Source of the DNA: Sulfitobacter sp.
GTDB lineage: Bacteria; Pseudomonadota; Alphaproteobacteria; Rhodobacterales; Rhodobacteraceae
Length of the DNA: 5,786 bases
Direction of reading: 5' to 3'
Assembly (NCBI GenBank): GCA_024636405.1
Contig: JAGXHC010000061.1
Location: forward strand, 1 to 5,786
Part shown: positions 1-5,786 of the stretch, piece after piece
How positions within the stretch are numbered: the first letter of the stretch is position 1
How the letters are laid out: each line of letters begins with the position of its first letter
The notes under the pieces: model-generated
Seen by the model: the letters and a program-made list of their open reading frames with translations, nothing else
Told to the model about the DNA's origin: nothing
The model's database searches: none
Program-made: the position numbers and the translations under genes

Positions 1-140
1 AGATGGTGATGCCCGGCGACAACCTGAAGTTCACCGTCGAACTGATTGCACCGATCGCGATGGAAGACGGCCTGCGCTTCGCCATCCGTGAAGGCGGTCG
101 TACCGTCGGCGCGGGCGTCGTGTCCAAAATTCTGAAGTAA
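1..140 (+). CDS. tuf: Elongation factor Tu, C-terminal end (partial)
   Basis: EF-Tu is the GTPase that carries aminoacyl-tRNA to the ribosomal A site. Only the last 45 residues are present; the reading frame starts at base 3 and stops at TAA 138-140. The visible part is the end of beta-barrel domain 3: a MVMPGDN turn, then [20 protein letters not shown] and [14 protein letters not shown], an almost invariant EF-Tu ending. The gene's start and its GTPase domain lie left of the window. A tuf copy just upstream of tRNA-Trp and secE is the usual arrangement in proteobacteria, where a second tuf copy often sits in the str operon; that second copy cannot be checked here. A strong terminator follows 21 bases after the stop, so tuf probably ends its own transcript. 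Identification is essentially certain. Confidence 0.97.
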   Translation, partial: MVMPGDNLKFTVELIAPIAMEDGLRFAIREGGRTVGAGVVSKILK

Positions 141-161
141 TCCTATCAGGGATGACGCTGG

Positions 162-195
162 CGCGCGGGGGTAAGCCCTCGCGCGTTATCTATTT
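162..195 (+). terminator. Intrinsic terminator of tuf
   Basis: A 10-bp GC-rich stem (162-171 with 176-185, one G-U pair) closes a 4-base loop TAAG and is followed by a T-rich tail, TTATCTATTT (186-195). Position and shape fit a Rho-independent terminator that separates tuf from the tRNA gene. The tail is interrupted by A and C, so termination may be incomplete. Confidence 0.8.
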
Positions 196-220
196 CGCAG
201 ACAGGACCGCAGAATCGCCC

Positions 221-249
221 TTGATCTTGAGGGCGGCGCGTCGTATCCG
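221..249 (+). promoter_or_regulatory. Candidate promoter for tRNA-Trp
   Basis: TTGATC (221-226) and TATCCG (244-249) are separated by exactly 17 bases. Transcription would begin near 255-257, a few bases before the mature tRNA 5' end at 263. The location just after the tuf terminator supports the call. The -10 matches the consensus only partly, which is common for GC-rich alphaproteobacterial promoters with a conserved TTG in the -35. This is pattern matching by eye, with no start-site data. Confidence 0.45.
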
Positions 250-262
250 GTGCACCGGCCTT

Positions 263-338
263 AGGGGTATAGCTCAGCTGGTAGAGCGACGGTCTCCAAA
301 ACCGTAGGTCGCGGGTTCGAACCCTGCTGCCCCTGCCA
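263..338 (+). tRNA. tRNA-Trp (anticodon CCA)
   Basis: This is a complete 76-nt cloverleaf that decodes UGG. The acceptor stem AGGGGTA (263-269) pairs with TGCCCCT (328-334) with one G-U pair. The discriminator base is G335 and the CCA end is encoded at 336-338. The D arm carries AGCTCAGCTGGTAGAGC. The anticodon stem ACGGT/ACCGT (289-293 with 301-305) closes the seven-base loop CTCCAAA with anticodon CCA at 296-298. The T arm contains GGGTTCGAACCC. The tRNA lies between tuf and secE, its classical place. No terminator is seen between it and secE, so read-through into secE, with the tRNA cut out by RNase P and 3' processing, is plausible. Confidence 0.97.
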
Positions 339-399
339 ATTTCACCGGATCACCGAAACCCAAAGGGTCTGGCGCGCGCTGGCATTCAGTTGCCGGGCC

Positions 400-428
400 T
401 TGAAATGTGCGCGCGATCCGCGTAAGTG
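400..428 (+). promoter_or_regulatory. Possible promoter for secE
   Basis: TTGAAA (400-405) is followed after 17 bases by TAAGTG (423-428), in the 121-base gap between tRNA-Trp and secE and about 30 bases before the secE start. The -35 is good but the -10 is weak, so secE may instead depend on read-through from the tRNA promoter. Confidence 0.3.
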
Positions 429-459
429 ATCGGCTGATCCAGACAGAGAAGATGCATCC

Positions 460-657
460 ATGGCCACCACCAACCCAATCCAGTTTATCCAGCAGGTCCG
501 CGCAGAGGTATCCAAGGTCATCTGGCCGACGCGTCGCGAAGTCTTGCTGACAACCGTAATGGTTTTCATTCTGGCGGCGCTGACAGCGCTGTTCTTCACC
601 TTGGTCGATCTGACGATCCAGTTCGGTCTGCGGAACGTTCTGGGACTGTTTGGCTGA
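460..657 (+). CDS. secE: Preprotein translocase subunit SecE
   Basis: SecE is the small essential clamp subunit of the SecYEG channel, which exports and inserts proteins at the inner membrane. The 65-residue product is of the short, single-helix type. It has an amphipathic N-terminal part with the conserved motif EVSKVIWPTRRE (residues 16-27), which packs on SecY at the cytosolic face. A hydrophobic helix follows at roughly residues 28-49, and then a short tail with LRNVLGLFG. The extra two N-terminal helices of E. coli SecE are absent, as in most bacteria. The start is set by AGAGAAG (445-451), 8 bases upstream of the ATG; the nearby ATG at 452 is in another frame. A terminator-like structure lies downstream, so it may be expressed apart from nusG. 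Confidence is high from motif, size and context. Confidence 0.96.
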   Translation: MATTNPIQFIQQVRAEVSKVIWPTRREVLLTTVMVFILAALTALFFTLVDLTIQFGLRNVLGLFG

Positions 658-687
658 TCCCGCAGGGTTAAAAATCACGGCTTGCCC

Positions 688-716
688 TTGAATCTGGATG
701 GTTTCCTTTGTAGGGG
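688..716 (+). promoter_or_regulatory. Weak candidate promoter upstream of nusG
   Basis: TTGAAT (688-693), a 17-base spacer, then TAGGGG (711-716). If used, transcription would start near 722-725, making a leader of about 125 nt for nusG with the hairpin at 736-762 inside it. The -10 is poor. The main support is that nusG may need its own promoter if the hairpin stops transcripts from secE. Confidence 0.22.
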
Positions 717-725
717 ACACATCTA

Positions 726-779
726 ATCCGGAAATGGCGTGCTGCGATTCGTGCTGCACGCCGATTTTTGTTTTCGGAT
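726..779 (+). terminator. Terminator/attenuator-like structure between secE and nusG
   Basis: A perfect 7-bp stem, GGCGTGC (736-742) with GCACGCC (756-762), closes a 13-base loop and is followed by GATTTTTGTTTT (763-774): the form of an intrinsic terminator. In addition, ATCCGGAAA (726-734) can pair with TTTTCGGAT (771-779), giving 9 bp with one G-U pair, an outer stem that would bury the last four Us. The element could therefore act as a terminator of secE transcripts or as an attenuator in the nusG leader. The long loop and interrupted T run make full termination uncertain. Confidence 0.55.
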
Positions 780-848
780 ATGGGCTGTGAAGCCTTTGGA
801 ATGCAAAGAAAATACCGGCTCTGCCGGAAGTTGAGGACTGGAACAGCG

Positions 849-1382
849 ATGGCGAAGCGGTGGTATTCGGTGAGTGTTCTCTCGAATTTCGAGAAGAAGA
901 TTGCCGAACAGATCAGAACAGCCGTCAACGAGAACGGTCTTGAGGACCAAATCGAAGAGGTTCTTGTTCCCACGGAAGAAGTGATCGAAGTGCGTCGCGG
1001 CAAGAAAGTCACGACGGAGCGTCGCTTCATGCCGGGCTACGTGCTGGTGCGGATGGAAATGTCTGACCGGACTTACCATCTGATCAACTCGATCAACCGC
1101 GTCACCGGTTTTCTGGGCCCGCAAGGCCGCCCGATGCCGATGCGGGATGCCGAAGTGGAGACGATCCTCGGTCGGGTGCAGGAGGGCGAGGAAAGCCCGC
1201 GCACCCTGATCCATTTCGAGATCGGCGAGAAGGTCAAGGTCAGCGACGGCCCGTTCGAGGATTTCGACGGCATGATCGAAGAGATCGACGAAGCAAACCA
1301 GCGCCTCAAGGTTGCTGTATCTATCTTTGGCCGGGAGACCCCGGTCGAACTGGAATTCACGCAGGTTTCTAAACAGATCTGA
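849..1382 (+). CDS. nusG: Transcription termination/antitermination factor NusG
   Basis: NusG binds elongating RNA polymerase, reduces pausing, helps Rho terminate and links polymerase to the ribosome through S10. The product has 177 residues, normal for the family. The NGN domain spans about residues 4-95: it starts with [19 protein letters not shown] and includes the typical [14 protein letters not shown] stretch at 58-71 and INRVTGFLG at 82-90. After a linker, the KOW domain covers about 123-177, with [16 protein letters not shown] at 126-141 and the ending [20 protein letters not shown]. The ATG at 849 was chosen because MAKRWYSV is the conserved beginning and GAGGA (833-837) lies 11 bases upstream. 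In-frame ATGs at 780 and 801 lack a Shine-Dalgarno sequence and would add a non-conserved tail. No terminator is seen between nusG and rplK, so they may be cotranscribed. Confidence 0.96.
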   Translation: MAKRWYSVSVLSNFEKKIAEQIRTAVNENGLEDQIEEVLVPTEEVIEVRRGKKVTTERRFMPGYVLVRMEMSDRTYHLINSINRVTGFLGPQGRPMPMRDAEVETILGRVQEGEESPRTLIHFEIGEKVKVSDGPFEDFDGMIEEIDEANQRLKVAVSIFGRETPVELEFTQVSKQI

Positions 1383-1390
1383 GTGTGTAA

Positions 1391-1440
1391 CTCGTGGGAG
1401 GCGAGGCGGTCGCGACCGTCGGACCGGACCACGCCACGAA
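1391..1440 (+). promoter_or_regulatory. Structured rplK leader, candidate L1 autoregulatory site
   Basis: TCGTGG (1392-1397) pairs with CCACGA (1434-1439) to close a domain that holds the self-complementary CGGTCGCGACCG (1407-1418). The 5' strand reads GTGGGAGGC (1394-1402), which, from memory, is also the wording of the L1-stalk helix of bacterial 23S rRNA. In E. coli, L1 represses translation of the L11-L1 mRNA by binding a leader that imitates its rRNA site. Location directly before rplK-rplA fits the same role here. The pairing is visible in the sequence; L1 binding is inferred. Confidence 0.5.
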
Positions 1441-1443
1441 GTG

Positions 1444-1464
1444 CCGCCTGACGCGTCAGCGCGG
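1444..1464 (+). repeat. Palindromic hairpin just upstream of the rplK ribosome binding site
   Basis: CTGACGCGTCAG (1448-1459) is a perfect 12-base palindrome that can fold as a 4-bp stem with a CGCG loop. Flanking CCGC (1444-1447) and GCGG (1461-1464) extend it by 4 bp with C1460 bulged. It ends 10 bases before the AAGGAG at 1475-1480, so it may be part of the rplK leader fold. It could also be chance in GC-rich DNA. Confidence 0.35.
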
Positions 1465-1487
1465 TGTTGGAAAAAAGGAGAGGCCAT

Positions 1488-1913
1488 ATGGCCAAGAAAC
1501 TGATCGGCAAGCTCAAGCTTCAGGTGAAAGCCGGGCAAGCCAACCCATCCCCGCCCGTCGGCCCCGCTTTGGGTCAGCGCGGCATCAACATCATGGAATT
1601 CTGCAAGGCGTTCAACGCCAAGACAGCGGACATGGACGCCGGTGCGCCGACTCCCGTGGTGATTTCCTATTATCAGGACAAATCCTTCACGATGGATATC
1701 AAGACGCCGCCCGCGTCTTATTACCTCAAGAAGGCCGCCAAGCTGCAGTCCGGCTCCAAGACGCCTGGTCGTGCGACGGCCGGCACCGTAACCGTCGCGC
1801 AGGTGAAAGAGATTGCCGAAGCGAAAATGGTCGATCTGAACGCCAACGATGTCGAAGGCGCGATGCTGATCATCCTGGGCTCTGCCCGCTCCATGGGCAT
1901 TGAGGTGAAGTAA
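1488..1913 (+). CDS. rplK: 50S ribosomal protein L11
   Basis: L11 forms, with 23S rRNA helices 43-44, the GTPase-associated centre at the base of the L7/L12 stalk; it affects factor binding and is part of the thiopeptide-antibiotic site. The product has 141 residues, the usual length. The N-terminal domain carries the hallmark [17 protein letters not shown] (16-32) followed by [11 protein letters not shown]; the prolines at 22 and 23 lie in the thiostrepton-contact loop. The C-terminal RNA-binding domain from about residue 72 contains [13 protein letters not shown] and ends [13 protein letters not shown]. Start choice: AAGGAG (1475-1480) lies 7 bases before ATG 1488, and MAKK is the family start; the upstream TTG at 1464 lies before the Shine-Dalgarno. 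The stop codon overlaps the rplA start (TAATG), indicating translational coupling. Confidence 0.97.
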   Translation: MAKKLIGKLKLQVKAGQANPSPPVGPALGQRGINIMEFCKAFNAKTADMDAGAPTPVVISYYQDKSFTMDIKTPPASYYLKKAAKLQSGSKTPGRATAGTVTVAQVKEIAEAKMVDLNANDVEGAMLIILGSARSMGIEVK

Positions 1914-2611
1914 TGGCGAAGTTTGGAAAACGTACCCGCGCCGCACGCGAAGCCGTCGCCGGAAAAGAGAACCTGAGCGTTGAGGAAGCTGTCAAGCTGA
2001 TCAAGGCGAACGCCGCTGCAAAGTTCGACGAAACCGTCGAGATTGCCATGAACCTCGGTGTTGATCCGCGTCACGCAGACCAGATGGTCCGCGGTGTTGT
2101 CGGTCTGCCCAACGGAACAGGCAAAGACGTGCGCGTCGCCGTGTTCGCCCGTGGTGCCAAGGCTGATGAAGCCACCGCCGCAGGTGCCGATATCGTTGGT
2201 GCCGAGGACCTGATGGAAACCATCCTGTCCGGCAAGATCGACTTTGACCGTTGCATCGCCACCCCTGACATGATGCCCGTCGTGGGCCGTCTGGGTAAGG
2301 TGCTTGGTCCGCGCAACCTGATGCCGAACCCCAAGGTCGGTACGGTGACAATGGATGTCGCGACTGCTGTGCAAGCTGCCAAAGGTGGTGAAGTGCAGTT
2401 CAAGGTCGAAAAAGCCGGTGTGGTGCACGCAGGCGTCGGCAAGGTATCCTTTGACGAAGCCAAACTGGTCGAGAACATCCGCGCATTCGTGAATGCGGTT
2501 GCCAAGGCCAAGCCGGCGGGTGCCAAAGGTTCTTACCTCCGCAAGGTCTCGCTGTCGTCCACGATGGGCCCCGGCGTTTCTGTCGATCTGGCATCTGCCA
2601 ACGCTGAATAA
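1913..2611 (+). CDS. rplA: 50S ribosomal protein L1
   Basis: L1 builds the mobile L1 stalk of the large subunit, which helps move deacylated tRNA out of the E site; in several bacteria it is also the translational repressor of its own operon. The product has 232 residues, as expected. Domain I is made of both ends (roughly 1-67 and 160-232) and domain II is the middle. The family signature [20 protein letters not shown] sits at about 115-134, followed by [12 protein letters not shown]. The ATG shares its A with the last base of the rplK TAA stop, and GAGGTGA (1902-1908) at the end of rplK serves as ribosome binding site. A GC-rich hairpin follows within 10 bases of the stop codon. Identification is certain from the signature, length and gene order. 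Confidence 0.97.
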   Translation: MAKFGKRTRAAREAVAGKENLSVEEAVKLIKANAAAKFDETVEIAMNLGVDPRHADQMVRGVVGLPNGTGKDVRVAVFARGAKADEATAAGADIVGAEDLMETILSGKIDFDRCIATPDMMPVVGRLGKVLGPRNLMPNPKVGTVTMDVATAVQAAKGGEVQFKVEKAGVVHAGVGKVSFDEAKLVENIRAFVNAVAKAKPAGAKGSYLRKVSLSSTMGPGVSVDLASANAE

Positions 2612-2619
2612 GAATTCCG

Positions 2620-2638
2620 CCCCGGACCATGTCCGGGG
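2620..2638 (+). terminator. GC-rich hairpin after rplA (weak or partial terminator)
   Basis: A perfect 8-bp stem, CCCCGGAC (2620-2627) with GTCCGGGG (2631-2638), has a CAT loop and begins 9 bases after the rplA stop. No T run follows (next bases TCGAATGG), so it is not a classical terminator. It may pause polymerase, protect the 3' end of the rplK-rplA message, or be the first part of the rplJ leader. Confidence 0.4.
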
Positions 2639-2646
2639 TCGAATGG

Positions 2647-2701
2647 CGGGGTCGCAAGACCCTGTCCTGTCCGAGACGGAGGGTTCAGGCAATCGCCTGA
2701 A
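2647..2701 (+). promoter_or_regulatory. Two consecutive hairpins in the rplJ leader
   Basis: Hairpin A: 2647-2653 pairs with 2658-2664 (7 bp, one G-U) around a GCAA loop of the stable GNRA type. Hairpin B: TTCAGGC (2684-2690) pairs with GCCTGAA (2695-2701) around AATC, a perfect 7-bp stem. Neither is followed by a T run. Together with the structures up to rplJ they fill the gap with strong RNA folding. A role in L10 control is possible but not shown by the sequence. Confidence 0.4.
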
Positions 2702-2709
2702 TAAATCCT

Positions 2710-2776
2710 TCCCGAGATGGGGAACGAGACAACCTTTCCGTTGGGTGTGATCCCTCGGGTAGATCTGGCCTCGGGA
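2710..2776 (+). promoter_or_regulatory. Candidate L10 leader with two exclusive pairings
   Basis: TCCCGAG (2710-2716) can pair with CTCGGGA (2770-2776), a perfect 7 bp, while its last six bases (2711-2716) can instead pair with CTCGGG (2754-2759). The second fold encloses GGA/TCC (2721-2723 with 2751-2753) and CAAC/GTTG (2730-2733 with 2740-2743), separated by a GA-containing internal loop (2724-2729 against 2744-2750). In E. coli, L10 bound to L7/L12 represses rplJ-rplL through a kink-turn-containing leader; GA-rich loops are typical of kink-turns. Position fits. The assignment is inferred, with no covariation evidence. Confidence 0.42.
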
Positions 2777-2796
2777 CCCTGAAATTGGACCCGAAC

Positions 2797-2841
2797 GCCC
2801 TTTGCTTGCAGGGGGCTAAACTGAGCCGGGGGGTAACCCCC
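2797..2841 (+). promoter_or_regulatory. Hairpins directly before the rplJ ribosome binding site
   Basis: GCCCTTT (2797-2803) pairs with AGGGGGC (2810-2816), 7 bp with two G-U pairs, around GCTTGC. Then GGGGG (2828-2832) pairs with CCCCC (2837-2841) around GTAA, a GNRA-type loop. The second ends 6 bases before the GGAG (2848-2851) that serves the rplJ GTG, so folding here can influence ribosome access. Confidence 0.4.
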
Positions 2842-2858
2842 AAATTTGGAGTGAAACT

Positions 2859-3374
2859 GTGGATAGAGCACAAAAAGAGAAAGTGGTCGAGGAACTCGGC
2901 CAGATCTTTGAAAGCTCTGGCGTTGTGGTCGTAGCCCATTACGCAGGTCTCACGGTTGCCGAGATGCAGGACCTGCGCGCACGTATGCGCAAAGTAGACG
3001 GGTCCGTCCGCGTCGCCAAGAACAAGCTCGCCAAGATCGCCCTTGAAGGGAAGCCTTGCGAAAGCATCGCCAATCTTCTGACGGGCATGACCGTACTGAC
3101 CTATTCCGATGACCCCGTGGCAGCAGCCAAGGTGGCAGAGGACTTCGCCAAGGATAACAAGAAGTTCGAGATTCTTGGTGGCGCAATGGGCAGCACGGCT
3201 CTGGACCGGGCCGGTGTTGAGGCTGTGTCGAAAATGCCGTCGCGTGAGGAGCTTATCGCTTCGATCGTGGGCTGCATTGGAGCACCTGCTGCAAACATCG
3301 CCGGTGCGATTGGCGCGCCTGCTTCGAATATCGCGTCCATCTTGTCCACGATCGAGGACAAGGCGGCTGCGTGA
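2859..3374 (+). CDS. rplJ: 50S ribosomal protein L10
   Basis: L10 anchors the L7/L12 stalk to the ribosome: its N-terminal domain binds 23S rRNA near L11 and its long C-terminal helix holds L7/L12 dimers. The product has 171 residues, close to the usual length. The N-terminal part [17 protein letters not shown] and the [13 protein letters not shown] stretch (50-62) are typical. The C-terminal segment holds GAPAANIA (141-148) and GAPASNIA (152-159), an 11-residue-spaced repeat. The start is GTG at 2859, supported by GGAG (2848-2851) 7 bases upstream and by MDRAQK as family start. It sits behind a 247-nt structured leader and 69 nt before rplL, the usual stalk operon. In E. coli the L10-L7/L12 complex represses this mRNA; the leader suggests a similar arrangement. 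Confidence 0.96.
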   Translation: MDRAQKEKVVEELGQIFESSGVVVVAHYAGLTVAEMQDLRARMRKVDGSVRVAKNKLAKIALEGKPCESIANLLTGMTVLTYSDDPVAAAKVAEDFAKDNKKFEILGGAMGSTALDRAGVEAVSKMPSREELIASIVGCIGAPAANIAGAIGAPASNIASILSTIEDKAAA

Positions 3375-3390
3375 GCAACCTTTTGATCTG

Positions 3391-3409
3391 CGTGTGGAAT
3401 ACCTGCACG
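3391..3409 (+). repeat. Small hairpin in the rplJ-rplL gap
   Basis: CGTG (3391-3394) pairs with CACG (3406-3409), with an inner GG/CC (3396-3397 with 3402-3403) around AATA. It is weak and has no T run after it. It leaves the A-rich stretch before rplL unpaired. It is reported as visible structure, with no firm function. Confidence 0.25.
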
Positions 3410-3443
3410 TTGGAACACATCTTAAACGAACGGAAACAGTAAA

Positions 3444-3824
3444 ATGGCTGATCTGAAAAAACTGGCAGAAGAGATCGTTAACCTGACGCTTCTCGAAGCC
3501 CAAGAACTGAAAACCATCCTCAAAGACGAGTATGGCATCGAGCCCGCAGCCGGTGGCGCCGTCATGATGGCTGGCCCCGCAGGCGATGCCGGCGGTGCGG
3601 CTGCTGAAGAGCAGACCGAATTCGACGTCATCCTGAAAGAAGCAGGCGCTTCCAAGATCAACGTGATCAAGGAAGTCCGCGCCATCACCGGTCTGGGCCT
3701 CAAAGAAGCCAAAGATCTGGTCGATGCTGGCGGCAAGGCTGTGAAAGAGCAAGTCTCGAAAGCCGAAGCAGACGAGATCAAGGCAAAGCTGGAAGCAGCT
3801 GGCGCCACCGTCGAGCTGAAGTAA
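3444..3824 (+). CDS. rplL: 50S ribosomal protein L7/L12
   Basis: L7/L12 is the multicopy stalk protein that recruits and activates EF-Tu, EF-G and other translational GTPases. The product has 126 residues, normal for the family. The N-terminal dimerisation domain (about 1-33, [20 protein letters not shown]) binds the L10 helix. The flexible Ala/Gly-rich hinge is about 34-55 (PAAGGAV through [10 protein letters not shown]). The globular C-terminal domain (about 58-126) has [10 protein letters not shown] and then [20 protein letters not shown] at 71-90, the factor-contact surface. The start at 3444 has only a weak CGGAAA (3432-3436) upstream, but lies in an A-rich stretch and matches the family start. 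Several strong hairpins follow the stop. In E. coli such a gap lowers rpoB expression relative to rplL. Confidence 0.97.
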   Translation: MADLKKLAEEIVNLTLLEAQELKTILKDEYGIEPAAGGAVMMAGPAGDAGGAAAEEQTEFDVILKEAGASKINVIKEVRAITGLGLKEAKDLVDAGGKAVKEQVSKAEADEIKAKLEAAGATVELK

Positions 3825-3829
3825 TCGGT

Positions 3830-3845
3830 TCCGGGGAAACCCGGA
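3830..3845 (+). repeat. GAAA-capped hairpin just after rplL
   Basis: TCCGGG (3830-3835) pairs with CCCGGA (3840-3845), 6 bp around GAAA, a stable GNRA tetraloop, starting 6 bases after the rplL stop. No T run follows. It may protect the upstream message from 3' exonucleases; this is inference. Confidence 0.4.
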
Positions 3846-3855
3846 TGTGACATCT

Positions 3856-3883
3856 GGCTGGGTCCGGTTTTCCGGGCCCAGCC
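3856..3883 (+). terminator. Strong GC hairpin in the rplL-rpoB gap, possible attenuator
   Basis: A 12-bp stem, 3856-3867 with 3872-3883 (GGCTGGG, a T-G wobble, CCGG and their partners), closes a TTTT loop. It is followed by GAACCCGTCTT, so there is no proper T run. Its place between rplL and rpoB matches the partial terminator known in E. coli, which makes less RNA polymerase than stalk protein. Without the T run, a role as attenuator is only possible; it may equally stabilise the rplL 3' end. Confidence 0.42.
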
Positions 3884-3891
3884 GAACCCGT

Positions 3892-3925
3892 CTTGGCAAG
3901 GGCTTGTCCGCAAGCTCTTTCCAAG
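3892..3925 (+). promoter_or_regulatory. Long double-stranded hairpin, candidate RNase III site
   Basis: 3892-3906 pairs with 3911-3925: 14 base pairs, including one G-U, with a single C-T mismatch (3897 against 3920). The loop is TCCG, of the UNCG type. This is the longest near-perfect stem in the window. E. coli has an RNase III cleavage site in the same rplL-rpoB gap, and this stem is near the length such sites need when extended or stacked. Cleavage is inferred from position and shape only. Confidence 0.4.
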
Positions 3926-4060
3926 GTGCGGTTCAAGGATCGGGAGGCCTCTGGTGGGACAGGGGCCATGAATGGATCCGAACAGTCCTGTTTCAAAGAG
4001 GTACGCAGTCGTGGCCCGACGAATTGCGGAACCGGAACGAAACGAAAGGTGACATCGATC

Positions 4061-5786
<1,726 letters not shown>

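Noticed and set aside
274..759. - strand frame of 161 codons across the tRNA gene and secE
   Set aside because: Its C-terminal-like AAGFEPATYG wording is the familiar artefact of translating a tRNA T-arm on the opposite strand; the remainder is a shadow of secE.
768..848. N-terminally extended NusG from TTG 768, ATG 780 or ATG 801
   Set aside because: The extension overlaps the terminator-like T run, has no Shine-Dalgarno at any of these codons, and NusG proteins begin at the MAKRWY position, which has GAGGA upstream.
2493..2750. + strand frame of 85 codons across the rplA end and rplJ leader
   Set aside because: It is out of frame inside rplA for its first half, then translates hairpin sequence; no ribosome binding site or recognisable product.
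2612..2858. A separate promoter for rplJ, as in E. coli
   Set aside because: I looked for TTGNNN with a 16-18 base spacer and a reasonable -10 and found no convincing pair. A promoter may still exist, but I cannot support one from the sequence.
3968..4060. In-frame ATG 31 codons upstream of rpoB, open to the accepted start
   Set aside because: The extra residues ([12 protein letters not shown] onward) do not fit any RpoB N-terminus I know. The strong AAAGGTGA at 4045-4052 is placed for the ATG at 4061. The open frame over 93 bases can be chance.

Overview
This is an ordinary, highly conserved housekeeping region: the transcription-translation cluster tuf / tRNA-Trp / secE / nusG / rplK / rplA / rplJ / rplL / rpoB, all on the + strand. 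Protein wording (SecE with the WPTR motif and a single membrane helix, L10 starting MDRAQKEK, RpoB starting [17 protein letters not shown]), fairly high GC with G/C-rich third codon positions, and the gene order point to an alphaproteobacterium. My best guess is the Rhodobacteraceae (Roseobacter group). The family assignment is an inference from remembered protein sequences, not a search.

Layout. 1-140 is the 3' end of an EF-Tu gene, closed by a clear intrinsic terminator. A candidate promoter at 221-249 precedes tRNA-Trp (263-338, CCA encoded). secE (460-657) and nusG (849-1382) follow, separated by a 191-nt gap that holds a terminator- or attenuator-like structure. rplK and rplA (1488-2611) form a TAATG-overlapping pair behind a structured leader with a stretch resembling the L1-binding part of 23S rRNA. 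A 247-nt structured leader precedes rplJ (GTG start) and rplL (2859-3824). A second structured gap of 236 nt leads to rpoB, which runs off the right edge just after its rifampicin-binding cluster.

How the parts work together. EF-Tu, tRNA-Trp and the stalk proteins L11, L1, L10 and L7/L12 serve elongation. L10 and L7/L12 form the stalk that recruits GTPase factors, including EF-Tu. SecE belongs to the SecYEG translocon. NusG couples RNA polymerase, whose beta subunit is the last gene, to the ribosome and to Rho.

I saw no mobile element, CRISPR array, phage gene, broken gene or unknown protein, and I do not think a new system is hidden here. The points worth a second look are in the gaps between genes: the secE-nusG structure, the candidate L1 site before rplK, the alternative foldings before rplJ, and a long double-stranded hairpin before rpoB that could be an RNase III site. 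One protein-level point is an 11-residue repeat in the L10 C-terminal helix. No gap exceeds 300 bases. All foldings were done by eye.
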